A stretch of DNA of 64,000 nt, from contig JBCCLJ010000008.1 of NCBI GenBank assembly GCA_039026915.1, positions 4,178-68,177 of the forward strand, read 5' to 3'. Below, in pieces: positions 28,387 to 40,598 of this stretch (positions are counted from its first letter, which is position 1; every line of letters starts with the position of its first letter). The stretch is from JBCCLJ01 sp039026915. GTDB lineage: Bacteria > Acidobacteriota > Thermoanaerobaculia > Multivoradales > Multivoraceae. Below the pieces are notes generated by a model. It saw only the letters and a list, made by a program, of their open reading frames with translations. It was not told the DNA's origin and searched no databases. The position numbers and the translations under genes are program-made.

Positions 28387-30177
28387 TCAGACGCCGCCGT
28401 CGGTATTGGAGAGCTTGGGCATCACCGTCTCGGGGTCCTCACCGGGTGCCGGTCGGCGCAGCATGGCATCGAGGTCGGCGCCGGCCGGGACCATCGGGTA
28501 GACGATCTCCTCCTGCTCGACCGCGAACTCGATGAGCACGGGTCCGCGCTCGGTGGAGTCGGCGAGGGCGATCGCTTCGGGTATCTGATCGCGGTGAGTG
28601 ACGAGGCGGCTGGGCATGCCGTAGGCCTCGGCGATCTTGCAGAAGTCCGGGTTGACCATCGGCGTCGCGTGGTAGCGCTCCTCGTAGAAGAACTCCTGCC
28701 ACTGGCGCACCATGCCGAGATAGCCGTTGTTGACGACGGCGATCTTGACGTTGACACCTTCCTGGACCGCCGTCGCGAGCTCCATCATCGTCATCTGGAA
28801 GCCGCCGTCGCCGGCGATGGCCCAGACGTTCTTGTCGGGGCAGCCCATCTTGGCTCCGATGGCCGCAGGCAGGCCGAAGCCCATGGTGCCGAGGCCGCCC
28901 GACGTGATCAGTGAGTGCGGATCCTGGTGCGGGTAGTACTGCGCCTCGAACATCTGGTGCTGACCGACGTCCGTGACGGTGACGGCGTTGCCACCGGTGA
29001 GCTCGCGCAGGTCGTAGATGACCTGCGCGGCCAGCAGCTTGTCCGGATCGACGGGGGTCGCGCCGCGGGCCTCGCCGTGCGGTCCGATGATGTCGCGGCG
29101 CTCGCTGTCCGCACGCCATTCGTCGATCGACTCGAGCCAGCTCGGATCTTCGTTGCGCTCGACCTCTGGGAGCATCTGGCCGAGGACGGACTTGAGGTCG
29201 CCGGCAATGCCGACGTCGACCGGAACGTTCTTGTTGATCTCGGAAGGATCGATGTCGACGTGCACCTTGCGCGCGTTGCGTGCATAGGTCTTGAGGTTGC
29301 CGGTGACGCGGTCGTCAAAGCGCATGCCGAAGGCGAGCAGGAGATCGGCCTTCTGAATGGCGCGGTTGACCTCGGCGCCGCCGTGCATGCCCATCATGCC
29401 CAAGCAGAGTGGGTGCGACTCGGGCAGGCCGCCCTTGCCGAGCAGCGTGAGCGCGACGGGAATGCGCGCCTTCTCGGCGAAGGCCTGCAACTCTTCCATG
29501 GCTCCGCTCATCTGCACGCCGTGGCCGGCGAGGATGATCGGCCGCTCCGAGCGGCGAATCAGCTCGAGCGCTTCGGCGACCTGCCGCTCGGGAGCGACGG
29601 ACTCGTTGCGATAGCCCGGGAGGACGATCTCTGAGTCGTCGCGCTCGTAGGTCGTGACCGCGTTCTGTACATCCTTCGGGATGTCGACGAGCACGGGTCC
29701 TGGCCGGCCGGTGCGGGCGATGTGAAAGGCCTCGCGCATGCAGTGGGCGAGCTCTTCGACTTCGGTCACCAGGTAGTTGTGCTTGGTGATCGGCAGGGTG
29801 ATGCCGGAGATGTCCGTCTCCTGAAAGGCGTCGCTGCCGATCGCCCCGGTGGGGACCTGGCCGGTGATGGCGACCATCGGCGAGGAGTCCATCATCGCCG
29901 TCGCGAGGCCTGTGACGAGGTTCGTCGCGCCCGGGCCGCTCGTCGCCATGGCGACGCCGACCTTGCCGGTGGCGCGAGCGAAGCCGTCGGCCATGTGCGA
30001 GGCACCCTGCTCGTGCCGCGTCAGCACGTGGTGCAGGTCCGGGTACTTCGTCAGCGCGTCGTAGGTGGGCAGGATCGCACCGCCCGGATAGCCGAAGATC
30101 AGGTTGGCCTGCTCTTGACGCAGGACTTCGCAGACGATTTCCGCGCCGGTGAGCTCTTTCTTCTCGTGGTCACTCAT
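28387..30177 (-). CDS. ilvB: Acetolactate synthase large catalytic subunit
   Basis: A 596-residue thiamine diphosphate enzyme. The catalytic Glu is in RHEQGASHMADG, the TPP motif is GDGGFQMTMMELATAVQ-(about 10)-NNGYLGMVRQWQ, and FGMRFDDRVTGN is typical of ALS. It condenses pyruvate (or with 2-ketobutyrate) and is the first common step of the pathway. It lies 11 bases after ilvE. Confidence 0.96.
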   Translation of the reverse strand: MSDHEKKELTGAEIVCEVLRQEQANLIFGYPGGAILPTYDALTKYPDLHHVLTRHEQGASHMADGFARATGKVGVAMATSGPGATNLVTGLATAMMDSSPMVAITGQVPTGAIGSDAFQETDISGITLPITKHNYLVTEVEELAHCMREAFHIARTGRPGPVLVDIPKDVQNAVTTYERDDSEIVLPGYRNESVAPERQVAEALELIRRSERPIILAGHGVQMSGAMEELQAFAEKARIPVALTLLGKGGLPESHPLCLGMMGMHGGAEVNRAIQKADLLLAFGMRFDDRVTGNLKTYARNARKVHVDIDPSEINKNVPVDVGIAGDLKSVLGQMLPEVERNEDPSWLESIDEWRADSERRDIIGPHGEARGATPVDPDKLLAAQVIYDLRELTGGNAVTVTDVGQHQMFEAQYYPHQDPHSLITSGGLGTMGFGLPAAIGAKMGCPDKNVWAIAGDGGFQMTMMELATAVQEGVNVKIAVVNNGYLGMVRQWQEFFYEERYHATPMVNPDFCKIAEAYGMPSRLVTHRDQIPEAIALADSTERGPVLIEFAVEQEEIVYPMVPAGADLDAMLRRPAPGEDPETVMPKLSNTDGGV

Positions 30178-30188
30178 GATGCTCTGCC

Positions 30189-31139
30189 TCAGGTGGCGGC
30201 CGCAGGTGCGGGCTTCGGGACCGGCGTGAGCCAGCCGTGAGTATCTTCGGCGCGCCCTTCGACGGTGTCGAAGAAGCGAGTCTGCAGGGCTTCGGTGATC
30301 GGGCCGCGCGAGCCGGCGCCGACTGCGATGCGGTCGACGCTGCGCACCGGACTGACCTCGGCGGCGGTGCCGGTCATGAACATCTCGTCGCAGACGTAGA
30401 GCATGTCGCGGCTGATCGGCTGAAGGCTGACCGGGACGTCGAGGTCGCGCGCGATCTGCAGCACGCTGTCGCGCGTGATGCCACCGAGGATCGACGAGGC
30501 GAGGTGGTTCGTGATCAGCGTGCCGTCGAGCACGATGAAGATGTTCTCGCCGGCGCCTTCGCAGACCATGCCGTCCTGGTCGAGCATGATGCCCTCGGCG
30601 AAGCCGTTCTCACGCGCTTCGATCGAAACGAAGGAGTTGGTGACGTACTGGCCGCCGATCTTGCCGAGCGGAGAGGCGGTCGACGGTGAGAAACGACGCC
30701 ACGAGCTGATGGCGACGTCGACGCCCTGCTCGATTGCTTCGGCGCCCAGATACCGGCCCCACTCGACTGCGAAGAGGGCGAACTCGACCGGCGAGTCCAT
30801 CGGGTTGAGACCGAGAGCGCCCGCGCCGCGGTAGAAGAAGGGCCGGATGTAGCAGGAGTCGAGGCCGTTGCGGGTGACCGCTTCGATGCACAGCTGTTCG
30901 AGCTCGTCCGTGCTGTAGTCGAGCGGCGTCATGCGCAGGATGCGCGCGCTGTCGACGAGGCGCTCGACGTGCTCGCGCAGGCGGAAAACGGAAGTGCCGT
31001 GGGGTGTCTCGTAGGCGCGAATGCCCTCGAAGGCGCAGGAGCCGTAGTGCAGCCCGTGAGCCGCTACGTGCACGGTCGCGCTGTCCCAGGGCTTCCATTC
31101 GCCGTTGAGAAAGATGGTTTCGGACCGTTGAATCGACAT
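30189..31139 (-). CDS. ilvE: Branched-chain amino acid aminotransferase
   Basis: A 316-residue fold IV PLP enzyme. Start MSIQRSETIFLNGEW; AAHGLHYGSCAFEGIRAY is the family N-region, GKIGGQYVTNSF holds the PLP region, and GAGENIFIV and TGTAAEVSPV are conserved. ATG 31139 follows AGGAG at an 8-base gap. It is the first structural gene of the operon, about 80 bases after the attenuator hairpin. Confidence 0.95.
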   Translation of the reverse strand: MSIQRSETIFLNGEWKPWDSATVHVAAHGLHYGSCAFEGIRAYETPHGTSVFRLREHVERLVDSARILRMTPLDYSTDELEQLCIEAVTRNGLDSCYIRPFFYRGAGALGLNPMDSPVEFALFAVEWGRYLGAEAIEQGVDVAISSWRRFSPSTASPLGKIGGQYVTNSFVSIEARENGFAEGIMLDQDGMVCEGAGENIFIVLDGTLITNHLASSILGGITRDSVLQIARDLDVPVSLQPISRDMLYVCDEMFMTGTAAEVSPVRSVDRIAVGAGSRGPITEALQTRFFDTVEGRAEDTHGWLTPVPKPAPAAAT

Positions 31140-31220
31140 CGTTGTGGCTCCTGCGCGGGAGAGAGTGGGTCAGTGGCGAGAGTGCTTCGTGCTCGTGGGT
31201 TCTGTGCCCAGAATCACGAA

Positions 31221-31248
31221 AGCCCCCAGGAAGACCTTCCTGGGGGCT
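31221..31248 (-). terminator. ilv-leu attenuator terminator hairpin
   Basis: Minus-strand transcript forms a 12-bp stem from AGCCCCCAGGAA and TTCCTGGGGGCT (with a GGTC loop), followed by a weak U-run (UUU in CUUUCGUGAUU). It starts 31 bases after the leader-peptide stop and 81 bases before ilvE. Its 5' arm can instead pair with CCTTGGGGC at 31295-31287 in the last leader codons (8 of 9 pairs), forming an antiterminator. Confidence 0.78.
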
Positions 31249-31279
31249 CGGTAGCACTCTCGTCGTGGTGTTCGCTCGG

Positions 31280-31450
31280 CTACGTCGCCCCAAGGGCAGG
31301 GATGTTGCTAATAAGCCCAAGAAGGACGAGGACGAGAAGTACGACAGAAAAGACCGGAGCCACGAGGGCATCGGCAGAAGCGGCCACAGCCTTAGCGACC
31401 GGTCGGTAGGGCCGGCGATTCGAAGGGCGATTGTGGTCGTTGGACTGCAT
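31280..31450 (-). CDS. ilv-leu leader peptide (attenuator)
   Basis: A 56-residue small ORF whose last part is almost pure branched-chain codons (APVFSVVLLVLVLLGLIS and following), with at least 15 Val/Leu/Ile in the final 28 residues. ATG 31450 follows GGAAAAG; a TTG start at 31462 would add four residues. The stop is TAG at 31280. Stalling on these codons when charged tRNAs run short would free the antiterminator segment; reaching the stop would block it. That is the logic of the E. coli ilv and leu leader peptides. Confidence 0.85.
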   Translation of the reverse strand: MQSNDHNRPSNRRPYRPVAKAVAASADALVAPVFSVVLLVLVLLGLISNIPALGAT

Positions 31451-31675
31451 GGTCTTTTCCAAGGCCTGCGACGCTAGCGAGCCGATTTGGCGAAGTCAAG
31501 CCGGATCAGGGACTTCGGTTGCTTCAGCCGGTTCGAAGCGAAGAAGGAACTTTGCCTCGAGTCACGCCCCAAGAGCGAAAAGCCCTGCTACCATACGACG
31601 CCTCTCAAGCACGAGTCTGTCCCGCGGCAGGCGCCCCTTTAAGGTCGCGATCCAGCGACATCAAGCGTTCCCCAT
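31451..31675. other. Divergent region before the SNF2 gene
   Basis: Besides the ilv-leu promoter at 31471-31499, no additional gene is supported here. The plus-strand promoter of the SNF2 gene was not identified. Confidence 0.5.
31471..31499 (-). promoter_or_regulatory. Promoter of ilv-leu operon
   Basis: Minus strand has TTGACT (31499-31494), a 17-base spacer and TAGCGT (31476-31471). The spacing is consensus for a housekeeping sigma promoter. Transcription would start about 15 bases upstream of the leader ATG. Confidence 0.7.
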
Positions 31676-34600
31676 TTGAAGAATCCCTTCTCCAATCTCG
31701 AGTTTCACCGCAGTGGGATCGGGCTCCTTTCGGATCCGCACGAGCCGGACCCTGGCTCAGCCGTTCACCTCGAGAAGGTGGCCGGTTCACAGAGACCTCT
31801 GACGTTCTGTAGCTGCTCCGCAGGCAGGCGCGGACGCTGTCCCTGTCTGAAGGAGCTCGAGACTCAGATCAAAGAGTTTCGCGAGGTCTACGGCAAGCGC
31901 ACCTGGGGCGAGATCTTCGGTGCGAGTCGTTGGCACCAGCTCGCGCAGCTTCTGGCCGACAGTCACTCTGTTCCCTACGCCGATCTTCGGGTGACCCAGG
32001 GCGAAGAGGGACTTCTACGTCTGTTCGCCGAGGAGCTCGAGGTTCTTCGCTACCTCGATCAGTCACCTTCGACGATCCGTTTCCTGGAGCGCATCGGCAA
32101 GGCGCCGGAGAACGCCTCGCTGCTGGATCGAGCGGCACTCATCGACCGGCTCAGCACGTTTCTTCGGAGTCCCGAAGAGCAGCATCTCAACAAGGCAGGA
32201 ATGCAGACGAACCGGCAGTCCTTCGAGCAGAGTCTGCTCTGCCGTCTGGCCTATCACTGCTTCCGCGAGTTCGGCGACGAGGGGGAGTTCGGCCTGCAGA
32301 TCGATCTGCGCAGCGGTGAGCCCTACCTTACCTTCTCGGCACCGGACCCTGCAGGCGAGATCGCTCTCGTGCTGCAACTGCAGGTGTCGCGCGAGAAGCT
32401 CGCCGAGCTCACCGAGTTTCTGGCAGGCGAGGGGGTTCGGGTCCCGAAGGCGCTTCCAGCGCAGAAGATCGAGGAGACGGGGCCTTCGACCGAGATCGTC
32501 GGTGCCGACCGCTACGGCGTCGACCTGCTGGCGGCCAAGGGTGTCGAAGCGCTCACCGAAGACGAGGAGTACGCGGCCTTCCGCTACGGCGAGCTCGTGC
32601 TCGAGCCCCGTCTCGGCACCCTGATCGGACCCGCGACGGCGGAGCCGGGCTATGACGAGCTCGATCTCCTCGATCTGACGCCTTCGATCGTCGACACGTT
32701 CGAGAGCGAGGCGCCGATTCTCGACGGCTCCGCAGATCTCGTGCTCGACAATCCGATGAGCGATCTCGGCATCTACACCGAGTTCGACTACATCGAGCTC
32801 ACGCCGGAGGACGACGAGTACGACGATGACGTGGCCGGCGAGTCGGTCACGGTACGGTACGGCTTCGGCGACGAAGAGGTCGAACTGTCGGATCTGCTGC
32901 GCGCCAAGAAGTCGGGCCAGCCCTACTACCAGACCGACTCGGGCTGGATCGATCTCAACTCGCCGGCGCTCCGCAGCCTGGGGCGTTTGCTCAAGCGCGA
33001 TGAACTCGCCGAGGCCCTCAAAGTGCCCGGCGGTCAAGCGGTGCGACTGTCCCCTGCGGAACTTCTCCGCCTGCGCGCGTCGAGTGCCAAGCCCATCCGC
33101 GTCGAGGGCCCGAGCGACCGCTCGGCCTTCCTGCAGCGTTTCCTCGATCTACGCCCGGCGGAGCCGCTCGTTCTCCCGACGGGGCTCAAGAGCAACCTGC
33201 GTCCCTACCAGAAGCTTGGACTCGAGTGGCTCAAGTTCCTCTTCGAGAACGGGCTGGCCGGCCTGCTCTGCGACGACATGGGCTTGGGCAAGACGCATCA
33301 GGCGATGGCGCTCATGGTCCTCGTGCGCGAGCAGTTCGGCGTCAAGGAGCCGATGCTCGTCGTCGCGCCGCGCACGGTGATCAGTCACTGGCGCAACAAG
33401 CTGCGCGAGCACGCGCCGGATCTCGAGGCCGTGCAGTACCACGGGCCGCAGCGCAACCTCGAGCGGGCGCTGGCGGACGGCGACACGATCCTCACGTCGT
33501 ACGGGGTGCTGCGCAACGACACCAAGCGCTTCTCGGAGCTCAAGTGGGGGCTGGCGATCTTCGACGAGGTGCAACAGATCAAGAACCGGAACACGCAGGG
33601 CTACCAGGCGGCGGCGGCGCTCGACGCGCGCATGAAGCTCGGCCTCACCGGTACGCCGATCGAGAACGCGTTGACCGAGCTCAAGAGCCTCTTCGATCTG
33701 ATCCTGCCGGGCTACCTCGGCTCTGAGGAAGACTTCCGTGACCGCTACGGCTCGAACCTCGAGGCCGACGCGGAGTCTTGGCACTTTTCGGGCCTGCGCC
33801 GTCTGACCGCGCCGTTCGTGCTGCGCCGGATCAAGACGGCGGTGCTCGACGAGCTGCCCGAGAAGATCGAGGACGTGCGCACGTGCTCGCTGAGCCCCGA
33901 GCAGACCGACCTCTACCGCCAGGCGATCGCCACCCGCGGCGTCGCGCTGATGAAGAAGCTGAAGACGGAAGGCGAGGCGCTGCCCTACATCCACATCTTC
34001 GCGCTGCTGAACATGCTCAAGCAGATCTGCGACCACCCGGCCCTGGTGCTGGGCGCGCCCGAGGCCTACGAACGGCACGATTCCGGCAAATGGGACCTCT
34101 ATGAGGAGCTGCTCGAAGAGAGCCTCGACTCGGGGCAGAAGGTCGTCGTCTTCAGCCAGTACCTCGGCATGATCGACATCATGGAGCGCCACCTCGGGCG
34201 GCTCGGCGTACCGAGCGTCACGCTCACCGGTGCCAGTCGCAACCGGGGTGATCTGGTCGATCGCTTCAACAACGACCCCGACTGCCGCGTCTTCCTCGGC
34301 AGCCTGAAGGCGGGCGGTACCGGCATCGACCTCGTCGGCGGCTCGGTCGTCATCCACTACGACCGCTGGTGGAACGCGGCGCGCGAGGATCAGGCGACGG
34401 ACCGTCTGTACCGCATTGGTCAGAAGCGGGCGGTTCAGGTCTTCAAGCTGGTCACCGAAGACACGCTCGAGGAGCGCATCGCGGCGATCATCGATTCGAA
34501 GCGTCGTCTGATGAGCAGCATCGTTCAGGAGGACGATCCGAAGCTCAACAAGATCTTCTCGCGCGAAGAGCTGATCGATCTACTCAAGGAGCCGGGCTGA
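31676..34600 (+). CDS. SNF2/RapA-type ATPase with N-terminal Cys knuckle
   Basis: A 974-residue SNF2 family translocase. The C-terminal about 450 residues carry the motor: DDMGLGKT (Walker A), FDEVQQIKN (DEAH-like box is DEVQ), LTGTPIEN, then the second RecA part with LGSLKAGGTGIDL and QATDRLYRIGQ. The N-terminal half includes a CSC-x8-CPC pair at about residues 45-58, resembling a SWIM-type zinc knuckle with Cys in place of the final His, and an acidic middle region about 320-400. Start TTG 31676 has no clear ribosome site. Likely moves on DNA to remodel protein complexes; its partner is unknown. Confidence 0.87.
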   Translation: MKNPFSNLEFHRSGIGLLSDPHEPDPGSAVHLEKVAGSQRPLTFCSCSAGRRGRCPCLKELETQIKEFREVYGKRTWGEIFGASRWHQLAQLLADSHSVPYADLRVTQGEEGLLRLFAEELEVLRYLDQSPSTIRFLERIGKAPENASLLDRAALIDRLSTFLRSPEEQHLNKAGMQTNRQSFEQSLLCRLAYHCFREFGDEGEFGLQIDLRSGEPYLTFSAPDPAGEIALVLQLQVSREKLAELTEFLAGEGVRVPKALPAQKIEETGPSTEIVGADRYGVDLLAAKGVEALTEDEEYAAFRYGELVLEPRLGTLIGPATAEPGYDELDLLDLTPSIVDTFESEAPILDGSADLVLDNPMSDLGIYTEFDYIELTPEDDEYDDDVAGESVTVRYGFGDEEVELSDLLRAKKSGQPYYQTDSGWIDLNSPALRSLGRLLKRDELAEALKVPGGQAVRLSPAELLRLRASSAKPIRVEGPSDRSAFLQRFLDLRPAEPLVLPTGLKSNLRPYQKLGLEWLKFLFENGLAGLLCDDMGLGKTHQAMALMVLVREQFGVKEPMLVVAPRTVISHWRNKLREHAPDLEAVQYHGPQRNLERALADGDTILTSYGVLRNDTKRFSELKWGLAIFDEVQQIKNRNTQGYQAAAALDARMKLGLTGTPIENALTELKSLFDLILPGYLGSEEDFRDRYGSNLEADAESWHFSGLRRLTAPFVLRRIKTAVLDELPEKIEDVRTCSLSPEQTDLYRQAIATRGVALMKKLKTEGEALPYIHIFALLNMLKQICDHPALVLGAPEAYERHDSGKWDLYEELLEESLDSGQKVVVFSQYLGMIDIMERHLGRLGVPSVTLTGASRNRGDLVDRFNNDPDCRVFLGSLKAGGTGIDLVGGSVVIHYDRWWNAAREDQATDRLYRIGQKRAVQVFKLVTEDTLEERIAAIIDSKRRLMSSIVQEDDPKLNKIFSREELIDLLKEPG

Positions 34601-34620
34601 GCCCGCCAGCGGGGGGAGCG

Positions 34621-35064
34621 ATGAGTGACGTCACCGGAACTGGCGAAGTCATCGTCTGGCGTCTCCACTGCGCGTCGCCCCCCGAGCGCGTCTACGAAGC
34701 GCTGACCACCGACGCAGGGCGGTCGCAGTTCTGGGCCGAGTCGACCCGGCGCGAGGGCGACGAGCTCTGGTTCACCTTCATTCACGGCGAGGTCGGACCG
34801 TGCCCGGTCGTCGAAGAGACGTCACCGTCGCGCTTTGCTCTCGTCTACTTCGGCCACGACGTGAGCTTCACTCTCGAGCCCGACGGCTCCGGTGGGACCG
34901 ACCTCGAACTCCGTACCTCGGGTTTCACGGAGGAAGATCGCGACGACGTGCTCGCGGGCTGGCTCAACGTGCTCTTTCCCCTGAAGGGCTACGTCGACTT
35001 CGGCATCGACCTGCGCAACCACGACCCCGAGCGCAGTTGGAAGCAGAAGTATGTCGACCAGTAG
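34621..35064 (+). CDS. SRPBCC/AHSA1-like lipid-binding fold protein
   Basis: A 147-residue protein with the activator of Hsp90 homologue (AHSA1-like) pattern: WRLHCASPPERVYEALTTDAGRSQFWAEST and LVYFGHDVSFTLEPDGSGGTDLELRTSGF. Start ATG 34621 lies 20 bases after the SNF2 stop (with a GGGGGAGCG ribosome site), so it may be co-transcribed. The START-like fold binds a small hydrophobic ligand; no ligand is known here. Confidence 0.7.
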   Translation: MSDVTGTGEVIVWRLHCASPPERVYEALTTDAGRSQFWAESTRREGDELWFTFIHGEVGPCPVVEETSPSRFALVYFGHDVSFTLEPDGSGGTDLELRTSGFTEEDRDDVLAGWLNVLFPLKGYVDFGIDLRNHDPERSWKQKYVDQ

Positions 35065-35080
35065 GCCGCAGAAGGGGAGC

Positions 35081-35641
35081 TCAGTCGGAGTCCGCAGGAA
35101 GCTGTGCCCAGCGCGCCAAGTCGACCTCGATCAGCTCGATCGCGGTTCCGTCGGGGTCGAGGCAGACGGCGACGCGGGCGAGACGCTGCGGGTCGCTCTG
35201 CGGTTCGCTGAGGAGCTCGACTCCAGCGGCGCGCAGACGGGCGACGTCGGCGTCGAGGTCGCGCGAGCCGAGGCAGAGACGCACGAGGCCCGTGTCCTGG
35301 CTGGTGAGCGGTTGCCGCTCACCGGGCGGGTCGAGCTCGATCAGGTCGAGCTTCGGCAGGCCATCGTCAAGCTGGAGGATGCAGGCCTTCCCTCGCGTCT
35401 CTGCGGACACTCCCAGAGCTCGCGTCATCGAAGCAGGTAAGGGGCGGAGCTCCTGGCGCACGAGGCCGAGATAAGGGATTCCGGAGCGGAAGATCTCGAA
35501 GCCGAGCGTTTCGTAGAAGGAGATCGAGCGTTCGAGATCGCTCACGTTGACGTTGAGGTGACCCCAGATCAGGGGCGGTGTCTCGATGGGCATGGGGGAG
35601 TGCCTCCGACGGCTGAGGGACGGGATGGTTTCTACCGACAT
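35081..35641 (-). CDS. VOC family (glyoxalase/dioxygenase-like) protein
   Basis: A 186-residue protein with a vicinal-oxygen-chelate fold: GHLNVNVSDLERSISFYETLGFEIF (likely metal His) and RLCLGSRDLDADVARLRAAGVELL, then CLDPDGTAIELIEVD with the C-terminal Glu. ATG 35641 has AGGAG three bases upstream; ATG 35593 is an alternative without one. It may be a lactoylglutathione-lyase-like or other VOC enzyme; the substrate is not predictable. Confidence 0.78.
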   Translation of the reverse strand: MSVETIPSLSRRRHSPMPIETPPLIWGHLNVNVSDLERSISFYETLGFEIFRSGIPYLGLVRQELRPLPASMTRALGVSAETRGKACILQLDDGLPKLDLIELDPPGERQPLTSQDTGLVRLCLGSRDLDADVARLRAAGVELLSEPQSDPQRLARVAVCLDPDGTAIELIEVDLARWAQLPADSD

Positions 35642-35729
35642 CTTCTCCTGTTCGCGGGGCGCCGTGGTTCCTCGAGCCGAGTCGTCCCGGCCTTCCGCGG
35701 TAGGGTCGCGGCCGAAGGTGGGATTCACA

Positions 35730-36602
35730 ATGAGCGACTCGTTTTCTTTCGAGAACACGCACCTGCGTTTGATCCGGCGCTTGGCCGTCACCTGGGACAC
35801 CGCGGAGGTCGGCGCGCCGGTGATCGAGCCTGCGGCTCCCTACGGCTCGGACGAACCGCTCCGCGATCTGGCCGCCCTCGTGCTGGACGTCGAGATCGAG
35901 CCTGGCGACGACGCGCTCGCGCATCTCAGCGAAGAGCAGATCGAGGCCTGTTGGCAGGCCCATGCACAGCTCGAGCACGCGCTGCCGGTCTTTGTGGCGG
36001 CCGCCGAGCTGCCGCCAGGCATCTACTCCGTGACCGACCGCGCAGCGCATCTGGACTCGACCGGCCAGCTCTCGATGGGCACGGTCGATGCGCTGGCGAG
36101 CGAGGACGAAGACGACGACAAGCCGATCTCGTCGAATCGCCTCTTCGGCACGTTCCAGCTCTTTCGCATGCTCTGGCGGGCCCGAAGAGAGGCGATCGAT
36201 GCCGCACTGTCCGGTCCGCCGCAGCGTGCCTTCAGTTTCGGCGAGCAGCATCGCGTACTGCTGCGTGAGCTCGACTGGCGCTGGCAGGAGAACAGCGACA
36301 CACCAACGGTGCTCGTTCCCGGGAAGGCGGGGGACTACCTGCGCGAGAGGCTCGAAGAAGAGACGCTCTTTCCGGCCCCGGCCTGTGACGCCAAGCGGCC
36401 CTACGGAACCTCGAACGTCGAAGGAGACGTCCGACGGTTACTCGAGGAGGCCGGTCTCGGCGCTCCGGCCGAGGACGAAGTCTACCCCCTGCACGCCGAG
36501 ACGCAGGCCGCGTTTCAGTGCCTCTTCGAGCACGGCATGATGGAGCCTGGCCGCTACGAGCGGCAGGACGACGGATGGACCTGGCAGCGGTCCGACGGAT
36601 GA
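35730..36602 (+). CDS. Hypothetical acidic protein
   Basis: A 290-residue protein that I do not recognise. It is acidic and soluble, rich in Glu, Ala and Arg, with no signal or TM helix and no catalytic motif that I can name. Helical stretches such as NRLFGTFQLFRMLWRARREAI and an acidic run EDEDDDKPI near residue 130 are notable. ATG 35730 is the best start seen. It diverges from the VOC gene, leaving 88 bases between starts, and has no operon partner. Confidence 0.55.
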   Translation: MSDSFSFENTHLRLIRRLAVTWDTAEVGAPVIEPAAPYGSDEPLRDLAALVLDVEIEPGDDALAHLSEEQIEACWQAHAQLEHALPVFVAAAELPPGIYSVTDRAAHLDSTGQLSMGTVDALASEDEDDDKPISSNRLFGTFQLFRMLWRARREAIDAALSGPPQRAFSFGEQHRVLLRELDWRWQENSDTPTVLVPGKAGDYLRERLEEETLFPAPACDAKRPYGTSNVEGDVRRLLEEAGLGAPAEDEVYPLHAETQAAFQCLFEHGMMEPGRYERQDDGWTWQRSDG

Positions 36603-36654
36603 CCTTCGGCGTTGAGGACCGGCGGCACTCGCCAGCGGCCCGCCGCTGTCGGGT

Positions 36655-39546
<2,892 letters not shown>

Positions 39547-39659
39547 GGGGGCTCTCGAAGGAAAGTGAAGGAACGGACGGGCGGCTGGAGAGGCTGCGGG
39601 TCGAGGCGGGGTCGTCGAAAGTGGCTTCGTCTCGCCAGGGTAAGTGGTTTCGGAAGCCT

Positions 39660-40598
39660 TCAGGCCATCTCGGAAAGTGCGAGGTACGCGTTGTAGCCGA
39701 GGTATCCGGCCAGGAGCAAGGCTCCCTCCCATCGGTTGACGCGACGATCGCCGACGAACCCGACCATCAGCGCGAAGGCGAAGACGATCATCACGCCAAC
39801 GTCGATCCCGCTGGCGCCCAGGCTCACCGCGATCGGTTGAATCGACGCGACCGACGGCAGGATGAGCAACAGGTTGAAGATGTTCGAGCCGATGATGTTG
39901 CCGAGCACCAGGCCGCTCTGGCGCTTTGCCGCGGCGACCAGGCAGCCGGCGAGCTCCGGCACGCTGGTGCCGAACGCCGTCAGGGTCAGGCCGATGACGC
40001 GCTCGCTCACGCCCAGCGCCCGGGCGAGCTCCGTGGCCGCCTCGACCATCAGTGTCGCTCCACCGATGAGCAACGCGAGTCCTGCAACCGCGCCGAGGAG
40101 CGGCTTGAGCAGGCCGCCCTTCTCTTCGTCGCCGTCTTCCTCCTCATCGATCATCTGACCTGAGCGCAGGAGCACCGCCAGGAAGCTGACGAAGAGAAAG
40201 GCGTAGATGAGTGCCGGGAGTCGGCCGATTTCACCGGTCGCGACGAAGAGAAAGAGAAGGATGCTGATCCCGATCATGAAGGGGATTTCTCGCCGCTGCA
40301 GCTGCGAGTCGATCGCCAGGGGCGTGAAGAGCGTCGTGAGGCCGAGGATCAGGCCGATGTTGGCGATGTTCGAGCCGACGACGTTGCCGAAGGCCAGGGC
40401 CCCCTGATCGTTGAGTGCTGCGGTGACACCCACAGCGAGCTCGGGAGCCGAGGTGCCGAACGCGACGACGGTCAGCCCGATGACCACGGGCGACACACGC
40501 ATCGCCTTGGCCAGCTCGGTCGAGTAGCGCACGAGCATCTCACCCCCTACGTAGAGCAGGGCGACGCCGAGCATGATGAGCGCTAGATTGAGGAGCAT
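39660..40598 (-). CDS. Calcium/sodium (CaCA) antiporter
   Basis: A 312-residue, about ten-TM exchanger of the YrbG/CaCA family. Two alpha-repeats are seen: FGTSAPELAVGVTAALNDQGALAFGNVVGSNIANIG (short segment) and FGTSVPELAGCLVAAAKRQSGLVLGNIIGSNIFN. An acidic cytosolic loop (DEEEDGDEE, about 150-160) divides the halves. It likely exports calcium in exchange for Na or H. It lies upstream of gcvP on the same strand, but the functional link is doubtful. Confidence 0.9.
   Translation of the reverse strand: MLLNLALIMLGVALLYVGGEMLVRYSTELAKAMRVSPVVIGLTVVAFGTSAPELAVGVTAALNDQGALAFGNVVGSNIANIGLILGLTTLFTPLAIDSQLQRREIPFMIGISILLFLFVATGEIGRLPALIYAFLFVSFLAVLLRSGQMIDEEEDGDEEKGGLLKPLLGAVAGLALLIGGATLMVEAATELARALGVSERVIGLTLTAFGTSVPELAGCLVAAAKRQSGLVLGNIIGSNIFNLLLILPSVASIQPIAVSLGASGIDVGVMIVFAFALMVGFVGDRRVNRWEGALLLAGYLGYNAYLALSEMA

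Noticed and set aside
39547..39659. Glycine riboswitch before gcvP
   Set aside because: The 113-base gap has no conserved glycine-aptamer core and follows another gene on the same strand.
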